From the NCBI GenBank assembly GCA_004014935.1, contig CP025324.1, positions 744,001-808,000 on the forward strand: a stretch of 64,000 nt of DNA. Direction: 5' to 3'. Below the pieces are notes generated by a model, which worked only from the letters and a program-made list of their open reading frames with translations, searched no databases and was not told the DNA's origin. How positions within the stretch are numbered: the stretch's first letter is position 1; each line of letters starts with the position of its first letter. Below are positions 20,206 through 29,276 of this stretch, piece after piece. The DNA is from Saccharomycopsis malanga. Taxonomy: Eukaryota; Ascomycota; Saccharomycetes; Ascoideales; Saccharomycopsidaceae. The position numbers and the translations under genes were made by a program.

Positions 20206-22866
20206 ATGGCTAGTCCTCAAGAACAAAGCTCCTCGTCGGTGCAGGGGTTTGTGAGTGCAGCTATTCTTAATGGGATATTTTTTATATTTTTCATTCTGCT
20301 TTTTGTTATTCTCAGAAGAAAGCAAAGACGAGTGTATGAGCCTCGTACGTTGCTCAATTCAGTTCCTGCTGAACGTAAGCCAGAGCCTACACCGAATGGG
20401 GCATTTGCGTGGGTCAATTTCTTGTTCAACAAGCCGGAGTCTTGGATTATCCAGCAAACAGGCATTGATGGCTATTTTTTCTTGAGATACATCTTCTTTT
20501 TTGTCTCTGTGTTTTTGTTGGCTGGAGTAGTGATTCTTCCAGTATTGCTAGCGGTGAATGCCACCAACGGCAAGAAGGACTCGCAAGGCTTTGATATCAT
20601 TTCCTACTCGAATGTGAAGAACAAGAATCGTATTTTTGCACATGTGTTTTGTTCCTGGTTATTTTTCGGTTTGATTATATATGGTATTTACCGTGAGTTG
20701 TATTATTATGTTTCTTTCAGACACGCTTACCAGACCACCCCGCTTGTGGACAGTTTGATCTCCACCAGAACCTTGTTGCTCACTTCTTTGCCCAAGGATT
20801 TGGTCGATGACGAGAGCCAGATCAAGGCCTTGTTTCCAGCTGCCAGTTCTGTCACGTTTGCCAGAGACTACAAGCAGTTGACCAAGGATGTGAAGGAGAG
20901 AACCAAGTTGGCTGGGAAATACGAGGCTGTCTTGAACAAAGTGATTGGCAAATCGCTCAAAATCAAAAACAAGTTTGTCAAGAAGAATAAACCGCTTCCT
21001 GAAAACCCAGACACGTTGGAGTCGTACATTCCTGAGAAGAAACAGCCACATCACAAGTTGAAGCCGATTATTGGAAAGAAGGTCAACACGATTGATTATG
21101 CTAACGAGCATTTGCCGGAATTGAATGAGAAAATCAAGACTCAACAGGCGGATTATTTGCATGCCAATGCTGTGGGCTCTGTGTTTTTGGAGTTCCCAAG
21201 CCAATTGGAGTTGCAAAAGGCATACCAGGCAGTAAGATACTACAAACCTTTCAGAAAAAGCGGTTCCAAGGCTATTATCAATACTGCGCCAAGCGAAATC
21301 ATCTGGGACAACTTGTCGCTTTCGAATCCAGTAAGATTGGGCAAGAAAACCGTTGCCATCACTGTATTGTGTTTGATGATCATCTTCTGGGCCATTCCAG
21401 TGGCTGTGGTCGGCTGTATTTCCAACATTAACTACTTGACTGAAAAGGTGCACTTTTTGAGATTTATTAACAATTGTCCAAAGGTCCTTTTGGGTCTTAT
21501 CACCGCTCTTTTGCCTACAATTGCATTGTCCATCTTGATGTCGTTAATTCCACCATTTATCAAGTTGTGGGGCAAGTTTGGTGGCTTGCTCACCGTGCAA
21601 CAGCTTGATTTATGGGTCCAGGACTGGTATTATGCTTTCCAAGTGATCCAGGTATTCTTAGTAGCAACGTTGGCGTCTGCTGCCACCTCTGTAGTGACAT
21701 CTATCATCAACAACCCAGGTTCTGCCATGACTTTGTTGGCACAGAACTTGCCAAAGGCTTCCAATTTCTATATCGCTTATATTCTTTTGCAAGGCCTCAC
21801 CATTCCTGGCGGCGCCATGGCCCAAATTGTGGCCTTGATCTTGTCGCAATTCTTGGGCAAGATCTTGTGGAACACCCCTAGAAAGAAGTGGGTGGGTTTC
21901 AACACATTGGTCCAACCAAACTGGGGCGTCGTTTATCCAGTGTACGGCTTTATCTCTGTGATTGCCATTTGTTACACCATTATATCGCCTATTATTCTTG
22001 TGTTCTGTGTGTTTGGTCTTTTCTTGGTCTACGTGGCATATCTTTACAACTTGGTCTATGTTGTAGGCCATTCTGTGGACAACAGAGGAAGAAACTATCC
22101 GAAAGCATTGTTCCTGATCTTTGTTGCCTTGTATTTGGCAGAGCTTTGTTTGATTGGCTTGTTTGTCTTGGCCAAGTCATGGGGTCCATTTGGCTTGGAA
22201 ATTGCCTTTTTGGTGTTCACCATCATTGCCCATTTGTATTTGAAGTACAGATTCATTCCATTGTACGACCAGATCCCATTAAGCGGCATCTACGATGCGG
22301 CTGGCAACGAATCTTACCAATACCCTATCAAAGACCAAGGCTTGAAGGAAATCAAGGCCACTGGCAAAGGCTATTGGGACGGCTCCAGCAACACCAGCAA
22401 CTTTGCAACCTCTCTTGAAGGTAAAGGAAGCAACGATGCCGAAGGCACTGTCAACTCTACCGAAGGAAAGTCCAGCCATGAGGGCAATGGCAGAGTCCAG
22501 GCTTCTTTGGTTGGCACTGCTGCTGAAGCTCCTAGATCCAAACCAAACGCTGGCTCTATCGCTAGATGGTTTAAACCTACTAGCCATTTGTCTTTCCCTC
22601 AAGTCCGTAAATACTTGCCAGTATTTTTGAACGAGCCTGTTCGTTACACCGATGCTCAGTACCAGGCTAACCAATACTTGAACCCAGCAGTCATCGACCC
22701 AGAACCTACCATTTGGGTCCCTAGAGACGACTTGGGATTGTCCAGAAGCCTCATTGCAAGAAGTAACGGCTTGTTGGTGTCTGACGAAAACACCATCTAC
22801 AATGAAAAGGGCAAACCAGAAGTCACTGGTCCTCCTCCTGACTACGAAGAGGCCATCAAAGTGTAA
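20206..22866 (+). CDS. CSC1/OSCA/TMEM63-family membrane protein, Rsn1-like
   Basis: 886 residues; the ATG sits in CACCATGG. The family (DUF221, RSN1_7TM) comprises osmosensitive, stretch-gated cation channels; S. cerevisiae Rsn1 affects sodium tolerance and plasma-membrane traffic. Three N-terminal helices (about 15-37, 90-115, 143-165) enclose a long cytosolic loop (about 180-375) with the RRM-like fold of the family and TTPLVDSLISTRTLLLTSLP. The seven-helix pore region spans about 385-690, with IPVAVVGCISNINYL and YPVYGFISVIAICY. The tail (about 710-886) is Ser/Gly-rich and ends near PPPDYEEAI, a PPxY-type motif that could bind an Rsp5 ubiquitin ligase. Highly biased, regular codon use suggests strong expression. 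Confidence 0.9.
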   Translation: MASPQEQSSSSVQGFVSAAILNGIFFIFFILLFVILRRKQRRVYEPRTLLNSVPAERKPEPTPNGAFAWVNFLFNKPESWIIQQTGIDGYFFLRYIFFFVSVFLLAGVVILPVLLAVNATNGKKDSQGFDIISYSNVKNKNRIFAHVFCSWLFFGLIIYGIYRELYYYVSFRHAYQTTPLVDSLISTRTLLLTSLPKDLVDDESQIKALFPAASSVTFARDYKQLTKDVKERTKLAGKYEAVLNKVIGKSLKIKNKFVKKNKPLPENPDTLESYIPEKKQPHHKLKPIIGKKVNTIDYANEHLPELNEKIKTQQADYLHANAVGSVFLEFPSQLELQKAYQAVRYYKPFRKSGSKAIINTAPSEIIWDNLSLSNPVRLGKKTVAITVLCLMIIFWAIPVAVVGCISNINYLTEKVHFLRFINNCPKVLLGLITALLPTIALSILMSLIPPFIKLWGKFGGLLTVQQLDLWVQDWYYAFQVIQVFLVATLASAATSVVTSIINNPGSAMTLLAQNLPKASNFYIAYILLQGLTIPGGAMAQIVALILSQFLGKILWNTPRKKWVGFNTLVQPNWGVVYPVYGFISVIAICYTIISPIILVFCVFGLFLVYVAYLYNLVYVVGHSVDNRGRNYPKALFLIFVALYLAELCLIGLFVLAKSWGPFGLEIAFLVFTIIAHLYLKYRFIPLYDQIPLSGIYDAAGNESYQYPIKDQGLKEIKATGKGYWDGSSNTSNFATSLEGKGSNDAEGTVNSTEGKSSHEGNGRVQASLVGTAAEAPRSKPNAGSIARWFKPTSHLSFPQVRKYLPVFLNEPVRYTDAQYQANQYLNPAVIDPEPTIWVPRDDLGLSRSLIARSNGLLVSDENTIYNEKGKPEVTGPPPDYEEAIKV

Positions 22867-24203
22867 TCTTTTGTATTGCTCCTTTCTCTCAGCTTGTGTA
22901 TTTATAAAGCTTTTGTTTATTTGCTTTTTATTGTTCTTAGACCCCCTTATTTAATATAGTCCGTTTTAATTGAAGTTTCTCTAAGTATTAAGGTTTGTAG
23001 TTGGCATTATTACTCTGCCTCTTTGATTGAACACGGTTAAAAGAAGTTATATAATACTGGTTTTTAATAAATAGTTTACCAAGTACGCGGCAAGCAGAAA
23101 AGTGTTCGAACAACTTGGAATCTATCTTTGTTTTACCACTGTGGTGAATGGACACATTTGTTGGGTATATCAAGAAGGCGGTGCATCCAAATATTGCTTA
23201 TTCCTAAGTTAGATTTACTAAGAAGTAACAAATAGGTTATATTTATTCAATTATATAAGATCCAGGTTATCCAGGCGGCCAAGCTATTGTGGGGGAAATA
23301 CTCGGGTTTTCTCTCAACATTCACCATTTCTCGCCAAACACAACAAGTATATACGAAACTAGACTTGAAATACAAGCATTGGAGACTAATTTTTATTTTA
23401 AATAGAAATGAACGCCTAATTTACTTGCATTACAATGAACTTTCTTTACAATTGTATATTTATAATTATACAGATTTGCCACAGTATTCCTAACAAGTTG
23501 CTAAAGGAGTTCTTCCTTTTATTTCTTATAATATCCAGTATTACTGAACGTGGTTTCCACAGGCAAGTGCAACTGTCTGAAATACGACCTAGAAGAAAGT
23601 CTAGTGCTTACTTTCCAACCCATCGGGTGCTCAGAAAAGCTAGCGAGAAGTTTACAATGACTGGGACACTTGGGTTTTTTCCCACTGGGTTTTACCAAGT
23701 CCCCTCAGACATAGCACGTACATACGGAGCTGATATGTACTGGGCTTGAAATATAAGATTATTATTATTATATCCAGTATTAACTGATACGGGGCTTGAA
23801 ATATATGATATTATTGTCACATTTACTATTAAACAGTTTGCTATATACATGGCAGTGTTTGTATTTTGTTTATAAGAGACTGACAAATGTGCTATACATT
23901 ACCAAGATACATTCCATTTTCAAAATTTCATCATCTTCACAGACTAATAAAAAAAGTGTCTTTCTAAAATTTTAATTCATACTATAATAGTATATTTAAT
24001 ACGAGCGCGCATCTTTCAAAAATGTCAACTATTGCGATATACCGTGACCAGACTAAAAAGAGACATATTCATTAGAGTCTAACCTTGCAAGTTTTCATTG
24101 AATTGTTTGTGCTAATAAAGGAGTTCAAAAACAGGCTTTAGGGTTTGCTTGATTAGTTCAGTTTCACGAAGCATTCAACAAATCGTTTAACAAACTCTCA
24201 AAA
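22867..24203. other. 1.3 kb spacer with repeat copies
   Basis: Between the RSN1-like and ureohydrolase genes. It holds the repeat copy at 23531-23812. No ATG frame with family character was found outside the repeat. Confidence 0.55.
23531..23812 (+). repeat. Copy of the dispersed element inserted next to an older copy's end
   Basis: An insert of about 226 bp (23544-23769) shares AGTCTAGTGCTTAC, TTTTACCAAGTCC and the core GATATGTACTGGGCT with the copy at 10575-11545 and ends in ATT units. ATATCCAGTATTA stands on both sides (23531-23543, 23770-23782), a 13 bp target-site-like repeat, extended imperfectly by CTGAACG/CTGATACG. Directly after it, GGGGCTTGAAATATATGATATTATT (about 23791-23815) looks like the 3' end of a second, older copy, so one copy seems to have landed in another. 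Confidence 0.6.
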
Positions 24204-25727
24204 ATGAAAGGTTGTATCATCGTGACAGCATTGATGAGCTGCTGTGTAGCTTATGTTGTCCCAGAGGACCAAACAGTTCAACTGCTTGATGGTTTGACTT
24301 ATCCCCAATCGTTTATGGATTTGATATATGGAGATGTGGTCAATGGTGACTTTGAAAGAGAACGGACAGTTTCTATGCTTGCTAGCAATGAAATTTCACC
24401 GCCAAAAGAAGACTTTTCAGTTTTTATCAACAACAATTATGTTGGAGAGTTTCCTAGAAACAACCAAAACGATATGGCGATCGAAACTATGGATGAGACT
24501 TACAACGAACAAGCTATGAAAGATCACATTATCAGTCTGGCCTTCAAACACCAAACTAAACTCAATTTGCCCGAGGACGATTACACCGAAGACTTGTACA
24601 AAGAACTCTCGTTTTTCGGTGGGCTCAACACGTTTGCCAATACGAAACCTTTGAGCTGTTTCAACGCTAAGAACGTGGATAAGTCTGATAAATACAAGTT
24701 CGACGTCGCAGTGGTGGGTGCTGGGTTCGATACTGGGGTTTCTTTCAAACCAGGTGCTCGGTTTGGCCCAAGATCCATTCGGCTTGCTAGCAAACGGCTT
24801 GGATTCGGCGTGTTGCCCGTCAGAGGCTTGTTGAACAAGTATTATAACATGGACGGTGGCTCTGGGGCTGATTTGTTGCCTAACATGAATGTATTTGAAT
24901 ATTTAAGAGTCGTGGATTGCGGCGATATTCCTATGACCCCATTTGATAACCGTATTGCTTTGAATCAGCTCTATAGAGCCCAAAGGTTAATCCATAAATA
25001 TTCTGTTCCCCCAACCAACTCTTCGAATGTTCCTGTGTCCATCAACACTCCTAAGATTATCACTTTGGGAGGTGATCACACAATCAGCTTGTTAACCATC
25101 AAATCAGCCTTCGAAACTTACCAAACTCCAATCACAGTTTTGCATTTCGATAGCCATATTGATAGTTGGAATCCAAAGGTGATTGGCGGCGAAATAAGAT
25201 CAGATTATTTTGAATTGAACCATGGAACATTCCTTCATTATGCTGCAGAAAAAGGTTACATTAACAAGAACCATTCAATGCATATTGGTATCAGAGCGCC
25301 TCTTATTGATGATAAAAACGATTTGAAACATGACGCAGACTGCGGTTTCGATATCGTCTATGCCAGGGAAATTGATTACATTGGCATAAAAGGCATCTTG
25401 GAAAAAATAAAAAAAAGAGTTTATGGTTCTGCCACTGTCAAACCGGACAAAAACGTTCCTGTGTTCATCACTTTCGATATCGATGTCCTCGATCCAGTGT
25501 ACGCCCCAGGAACTGGCACTGCCGAGCCAGGCGGCTTTACAATTAGAGAAATTTTGAACATTGTCGACGGTCTTGAAGGTATCAACCTCATAGGAGCAGA
25601 TTTGGTGGAAGTATCGCCACTATACGACACTGCTCCCGAAACTACTTCTTTAAACGCTGCTCAGATTATCGACTCCTTCTTGGGATTGATGGCTGCTTTC
25701 AAATATAGACAGGTGGAAAACAGCTGA
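24204..25727 (+). CDS. Secreted agmatinase/arginase-family ureohydrolase
   Basis: 507 residues. A clear signal peptide (MKGCIIVTALMSCCVA, cut after about residue 16) leads to a poorly conserved region of about 150 residues and then the ureohydrolase fold (about 165-500). All six manganese ligands are present: His292 in GGDH, Asp316/His318/Asp320 in HFDSHIDSW, Asp425 and Asp427 in FDIDVLDP. Ser317 replaces the usual Ala of DAHxD. ARFGPRSIR is the family's N-terminal motif. Enzymes of this fold cleave urea from arginine, agmatine or other guanidines; the DSHID and GPRSIR context is closer to fungal agmatinase/guanidinobutyrase-like proteins than to arginase. A secreted form would act in the vacuole, wall or medium. 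There is no ER-retention motif. Substrate is not decided by sequence. Confidence 0.85.
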   Translation: MKGCIIVTALMSCCVAYVVPEDQTVQLLDGLTYPQSFMDLIYGDVVNGDFERERTVSMLASNEISPPKEDFSVFINNNYVGEFPRNNQNDMAIETMDETYNEQAMKDHIISLAFKHQTKLNLPEDDYTEDLYKELSFFGGLNTFANTKPLSCFNAKNVDKSDKYKFDVAVVGAGFDTGVSFKPGARFGPRSIRLASKRLGFGVLPVRGLLNKYYNMDGGSGADLLPNMNVFEYLRVVDCGDIPMTPFDNRIALNQLYRAQRLIHKYSVPPTNSSNVPVSINTPKIITLGGDHTISLLTIKSAFETYQTPITVLHFDSHIDSWNPKVIGGEIRSDYFELNHGTFLHYAAEKGYINKNHSMHIGIRAPLIDDKNDLKHDADCGFDIVYAREIDYIGIKGILEKIKKRVYGSATVKPDKNVPVFITFDIDVLDPVYAPGTGTAEPGGFTIREILNIVDGLEGINLIGADLVEVSPLYDTAPETTSLNAAQIIDSFLGLMAAFKYRQVENS

Positions 25728-26498
25728 GAAATTAGCGTTAAACCACTGGATTACAACGATTTGGACAATTTTATACAATTTCTCGATTCTTGTTTAATGT
25801 AGTACAGGCAAAATTTTACATTAATTGCTAGGCTTTTGACCAATAGTACAAGTTGAGCCAAAAAGGTCTTGTTTAAATTAAATAGATCTTTAATTATTCT
25901 GCTTTTTTCTGCTCTGTTTTTTCTTTGTTTTGCTTATTATGACTTTTTCATGGTTCCATAATCGTATGTCATTATACTACAAAACCTTACGAGTCGTATT
26001 GCTTTACCCTTATGGGTATACATTATTCTAGCGTTATTTTTTAGCTATATACATTGTGCTTAGCCTCTTTTGAAGTTTGTCTTGGACTAGTATTTGTTCT
26101 ATTTTATATTGGGTTCAGTATAGCAAATATCCATTCAACCCGCAATCAGCCAAACAACCTGCTTGATATAACGAGGGTACACAGCTAATTGCCCTTGAAA
26201 TGACTAAGATTTAACATAATTCACACCAAATCAAATTAATATATTACATATTGTTTACTAGAAATGATAAAGCTATATATATATATATGTAATAAGCCAA
26301 CATTTCCTATATGCACCCGATATATCACCCCCGCATTCGCCACTGCAAGCTGACGTAAGCAATATACAGTGGCGCAGGAAACGGATATTTGGAATAGAGC
26401 GAAAAACCGAACAATATAAATTGGATGTCAGTTTCACCTTTTACAATAGCTATTTTTCTATAGGTTATATTAGCGTTTGGTTTATACAACACATAATC
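25728..26498. other. Spacer, no gene seen
   Basis: About 770 bp, AT-rich, with a (TA)n run near 26274-26287. From about 26340 it serves as promoter of the RCR-like gene. Nothing else supported. Confidence 0.5.
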
Positions 26499-27170
26499 AT
26501 GGCTTCGCTTGCGTTATTTGCTAAAAGAGATGGTATGTACATTATTACCACGCGCCAAAGGTTGAAATAATCACATTACTAACAATAGTCAGAATATTGC
26601 AGTTGGTATGGATGTTCCAACAATTCTAATTGGATTTGGGGAAGATGGATTCTTTTTGTTTTGTTTGTAGTGTTTCTTTTATTTCTTTTTGGGTTCACAA
26701 GAGTGGTAAATAAAAGAAGAGGTCTCAATGGACAATCTCCAATAAAAGGTACATCGTGGATGACACCCCCTTCGTATTTTCAATCCCAAAGACAATATAA
26801 CCAACCCGTTAATCCTAGTGGGCCTTCAGATGCCACGTATGTTCCGCCATACTCAGAAAACACCCAGCCCTATGACGCTGGGTTCTACGATAACCAGGGC
26901 GTTTTCCATGCAAACAAAGACCTCAATGAAAGAGCTGTCATACCTGATAGCACAGGAATGTCAAAACCTTCATCAGTATATCACTCGCCTCAGGCTGCCA
27001 ATTTCGAAAACGATTTCCCGGCATTTTTCAACCGTCAAGGAACAGATCAAAATACCACAGAACTTTCTAATTTAAGACCAACTGGGCCTCCACCAAGCCA
27101 TCTTGATCAAGTAGGCACTAGCGGAAGCTCTAATCCTTCTGTTCCTCCAGCTGCTCACTCCAAAAATTAG
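26499..27170 (+). CDS. Rcr1/Rcr2-like membrane protein (one intron)
   Basis: Exons 26499-26532 and 26593-27170 give 203 residues. The 60 nt intron starts GTATGT, has TACTAAC and ends CAG at 26592; the nearer AG at 26588 would break the frame. The joined N-terminus is MASLALFAKRDEYCSW, followed by a Trp/Cys-rich luminal stretch (WYGCSNNSNWIWGRW), one membrane helix (about 30-50), RRGLNGQSPIKGTSW and TPPSYFQSQ. This order matches Rcr1/Rcr2 (resistance to Congo red), single-pass ER/endosomal proteins that influence chitin deposition and permease sorting through Rsp5. TPPSY is a PPxY motif for the Rsp5 WW domains. The tail is Pro/Ser/Asn-rich. The following gene is convergent. Confidence 0.85.
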
Positions 27171-27573
27171 TCTTATTGAATTGTTTATATTCAATTATCG
27201 TATTTCAATGCCATTGTCTTGTTATACTTTCAGGTTGATACCATTTTATTTAATTGTTTTCAAAAGATTTTAGTTTCATTTCATTTTGCTTTGCAAATCT
27301 TATTCTTCTTTTCCAAAACCAACTTTCAATTTCTGCAAATTTAATAATTGATTCTTATAATTTGTTACTAATGCTCATTAATCGTTAGTAACGGCCATTC
27401 ATACTAATTGTCACTTTCTAATACCTTGCTATCGCTTATAATTTTTGTTTTTTTATACATTCATCTTTTGTTTTGTTTGTTTTATCGTTTTATTGTTTGA
27501 AAAATGCTTACAGGTTTTTCAGTGTGAAAAGGTAATTATTCAAGTGGTTTTGCTAGTTTACACTATATATTAT
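27171..27573. other. Spacer between two convergent genes
   Basis: About 400 bp, T-rich, presumably the two 3' flanks. No further feature seen. Confidence 0.5.
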
Positions 27574-28089
27574 CTAATTTACATTGTATTTTGTATCCAA
27601 GTTTTTTAAATCATTATCGTCATTGTAAATATCATCATTCTTCTCATTCTTCTCATTCTTCTCATTCTTCTCATTCTTCTCATTCTTCTCATTCTTCTCA
27701 TTCTTCTCATTCTTCTCATTCTTCTCATACTTTTCCTTTGCTTGTTTCCTCTTCATTCTCCTGAGTCGATTCTTCAGCGTCTTGGACTCGTCAAGTTCTT
27801 CAAGTGCTCGTTTCCGCTGGAGGAAATCTTGCTGTTGTTTAAGCCGATCTTCATTTTCCTGCAAAAGTCGAAGACGCTCTTCCTCCTTCTTTTTTGCTAC
27901 TCGGTAGATATTGAATCCGTCAGATCCAACACCTGCAATTGAGCTTTTGACATTTTTGTCAAAGTCTAGTTCTGATGTGATGGAATTCTGATCCTTTTTG
28001 AGCGGCACCCTAAGCGGCTTTTCGGGATTTTTCATGAGCTTTTCTATATGACTCTTTTGCTGGCTAGTAACCTTTGATTTGTTATTCAT
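27574..28089 (-). CDS. PRKRIP1-like (DUF1168) protein with a KNE repeat tail
   Basis: 171 residues, ATG at 28089. The core KPLRVPLKK ... SIAGVGSDGFNIYR and a following Arg/Lys/Glu helix match the DUF1168 family, whose human member PRKRIP1 is a spliceosome component of late-stage complexes; the usual pattern is SSAGAGSGEFHVYR. The basic helix continues to KNRLRRMKRKQAKEK. Then come about ten copies of Lys-Asn-Glu encoded by a 9 bp repeat, and a short acidic end. S. cerevisiae lacks a recognised member, as far as I recall, so the gene fits a yeast that still splices with a fuller machinery. Family call rests on one short motif and overall composition. Confidence 0.7.
   Translation of the reverse strand: MNNKSKVTSQQKSHIEKLMKNPEKPLRVPLKKDQNSITSELDFDKNVKSSIAGVGSDGFNIYRVAKKKEEERLRLLQENEDRLKQQQDFLQRKRALEELDESKTLKNRLRRMKRKQAKEKYEKNEKNEKNEKNEKNEKNEKNEKNEKNEKNDDIYNDDNDLKNLDTKYNVN
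27636..27728. repeat. 9 bp tandem repeat in the PRKRIP1-like gene
   Basis: About ten near-perfect units of ATTCTTCTC (GAGAAGAAT on the coding strand) encode Glu-Lys-Asn. Being in-frame, length changes would leave the protein readable. Confidence 0.92.
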
Positions 28090-29276
28090 TTCAATCGTGC
28101 TAAGATGTGTATATAAGAGATTAATGTCTCTCGTACATGCAAATGGTGCATTTTTAATGCATTTTGATGCACCAATTGCATGTTGACAGTAATTTCGTAA
28201 TTGCTAAGAGCACTCCGCCATAACATGAGTAGATGTAGGCAGTATTGGGTGGGTTGATATAGGGGGGTTTGAATATGGCACGATGAGGGTGTTTGTAGAA
28301 GAATAGGTAACTAATATTGCCATTTCATTACTTTGGTGTTGAGGTAGATTTTTAAAGAAAGTTTTGTAGAGGGGTTTAATGTTATATTAATGCGAGGAAG
28401 AAGTACAGCTAATATATATGTTAAGCAGTGTATAGGTTGCTATGAAAAGCGTTTGAATGGATATTGGTAACTTGTGGCATCCTAGATAGGTACTTATTGA
28501 TTATTTGTGAGCTAACAATTCTATAGTAGCAAATGAAACAGTGGGATTTGTATAAGATGTACATGATATGAGTTCCTAGTATAAAAGTGATCATTATATG
28601 AGAATGTACACAACTGATTTGCTCTAATATATAATATGAATCTTCGTAGAGGTTATAATATTTGTAGGTGGCATTAAACTAGAAAATTACCAAGCTCACT
28701 ACAGAGGGGTTTGAAGAGATTTTGTAGGAAATGATATGCACTCCTCCAAATGAGGGCTTATAAGACAGGCTTTTATACTATCTCGAGATTTTTTCGGAAA
28801 TTTGAAGATGCGCGTCAGCAGCTACAAGCGGAATTGGCATTAAAAAACCAACGCTTCAGTAAAAGACAAGTCATTCCATTTTGCCGCAATCGCTAGACAA
28901 GACTAACAACTACATCAGAGGTTAAAGCCATTACCTGTTCTCTCCAGTGGTTTATGGATGGTCGCCGTCCGATCGGCCACTGGGAAAAACAAAAATCGCA
29001 ATCAGTGGGCGAGCGAGTGGAAAAACAAAACAGAGCCAAAGAGAAAGAGACGGAGAGTGGAAAAAATTGCAGAAAAACAGGCGAAAAATTAGGGCAAGGC
29101 ATAGTATAATCCCACAATCCCCCACTTGGAGCGAAAAAAGAGGGAAGGAAAAAAAAAAAAGGGTTTCAACGTTGCTTTCGCCAGACACCCTTTCTACGTT
29201 CATTCCATGCCATGAGCAGACGTCCTACACTGTGCTGAATAATTAGTCGACATTCCAGGCCTGAGATATTACAAAC
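28090..29276. other. 1.2 kb spacer, divergent promoters
   Basis: Between the divergent PRKRIP1-like and INO80 genes. At 28146-28178 an inverted repeat with arms TGGTGCAT/ATGCACCA encloses TTTTAATGCATTTTG, and CAATTGCATG follows; it again carries TGCAT boxes. The frames at 28893-29246 are shadows in promoter DNA and match nothing. An A run lies at 29150-29160. Confidence 0.5.

Noticed and set aside
23435-23749. 104-codon frame across the repeat copy
   Set aside because: The related copies near 11400 and 54250 do not keep this frame, so it is chance reading through the repeat.
28893-29246. Overlapping frames upstream of INO80
   Set aside because: Several frames overlap on both strands in G/A-rich promoter DNA; none resembles a protein family.
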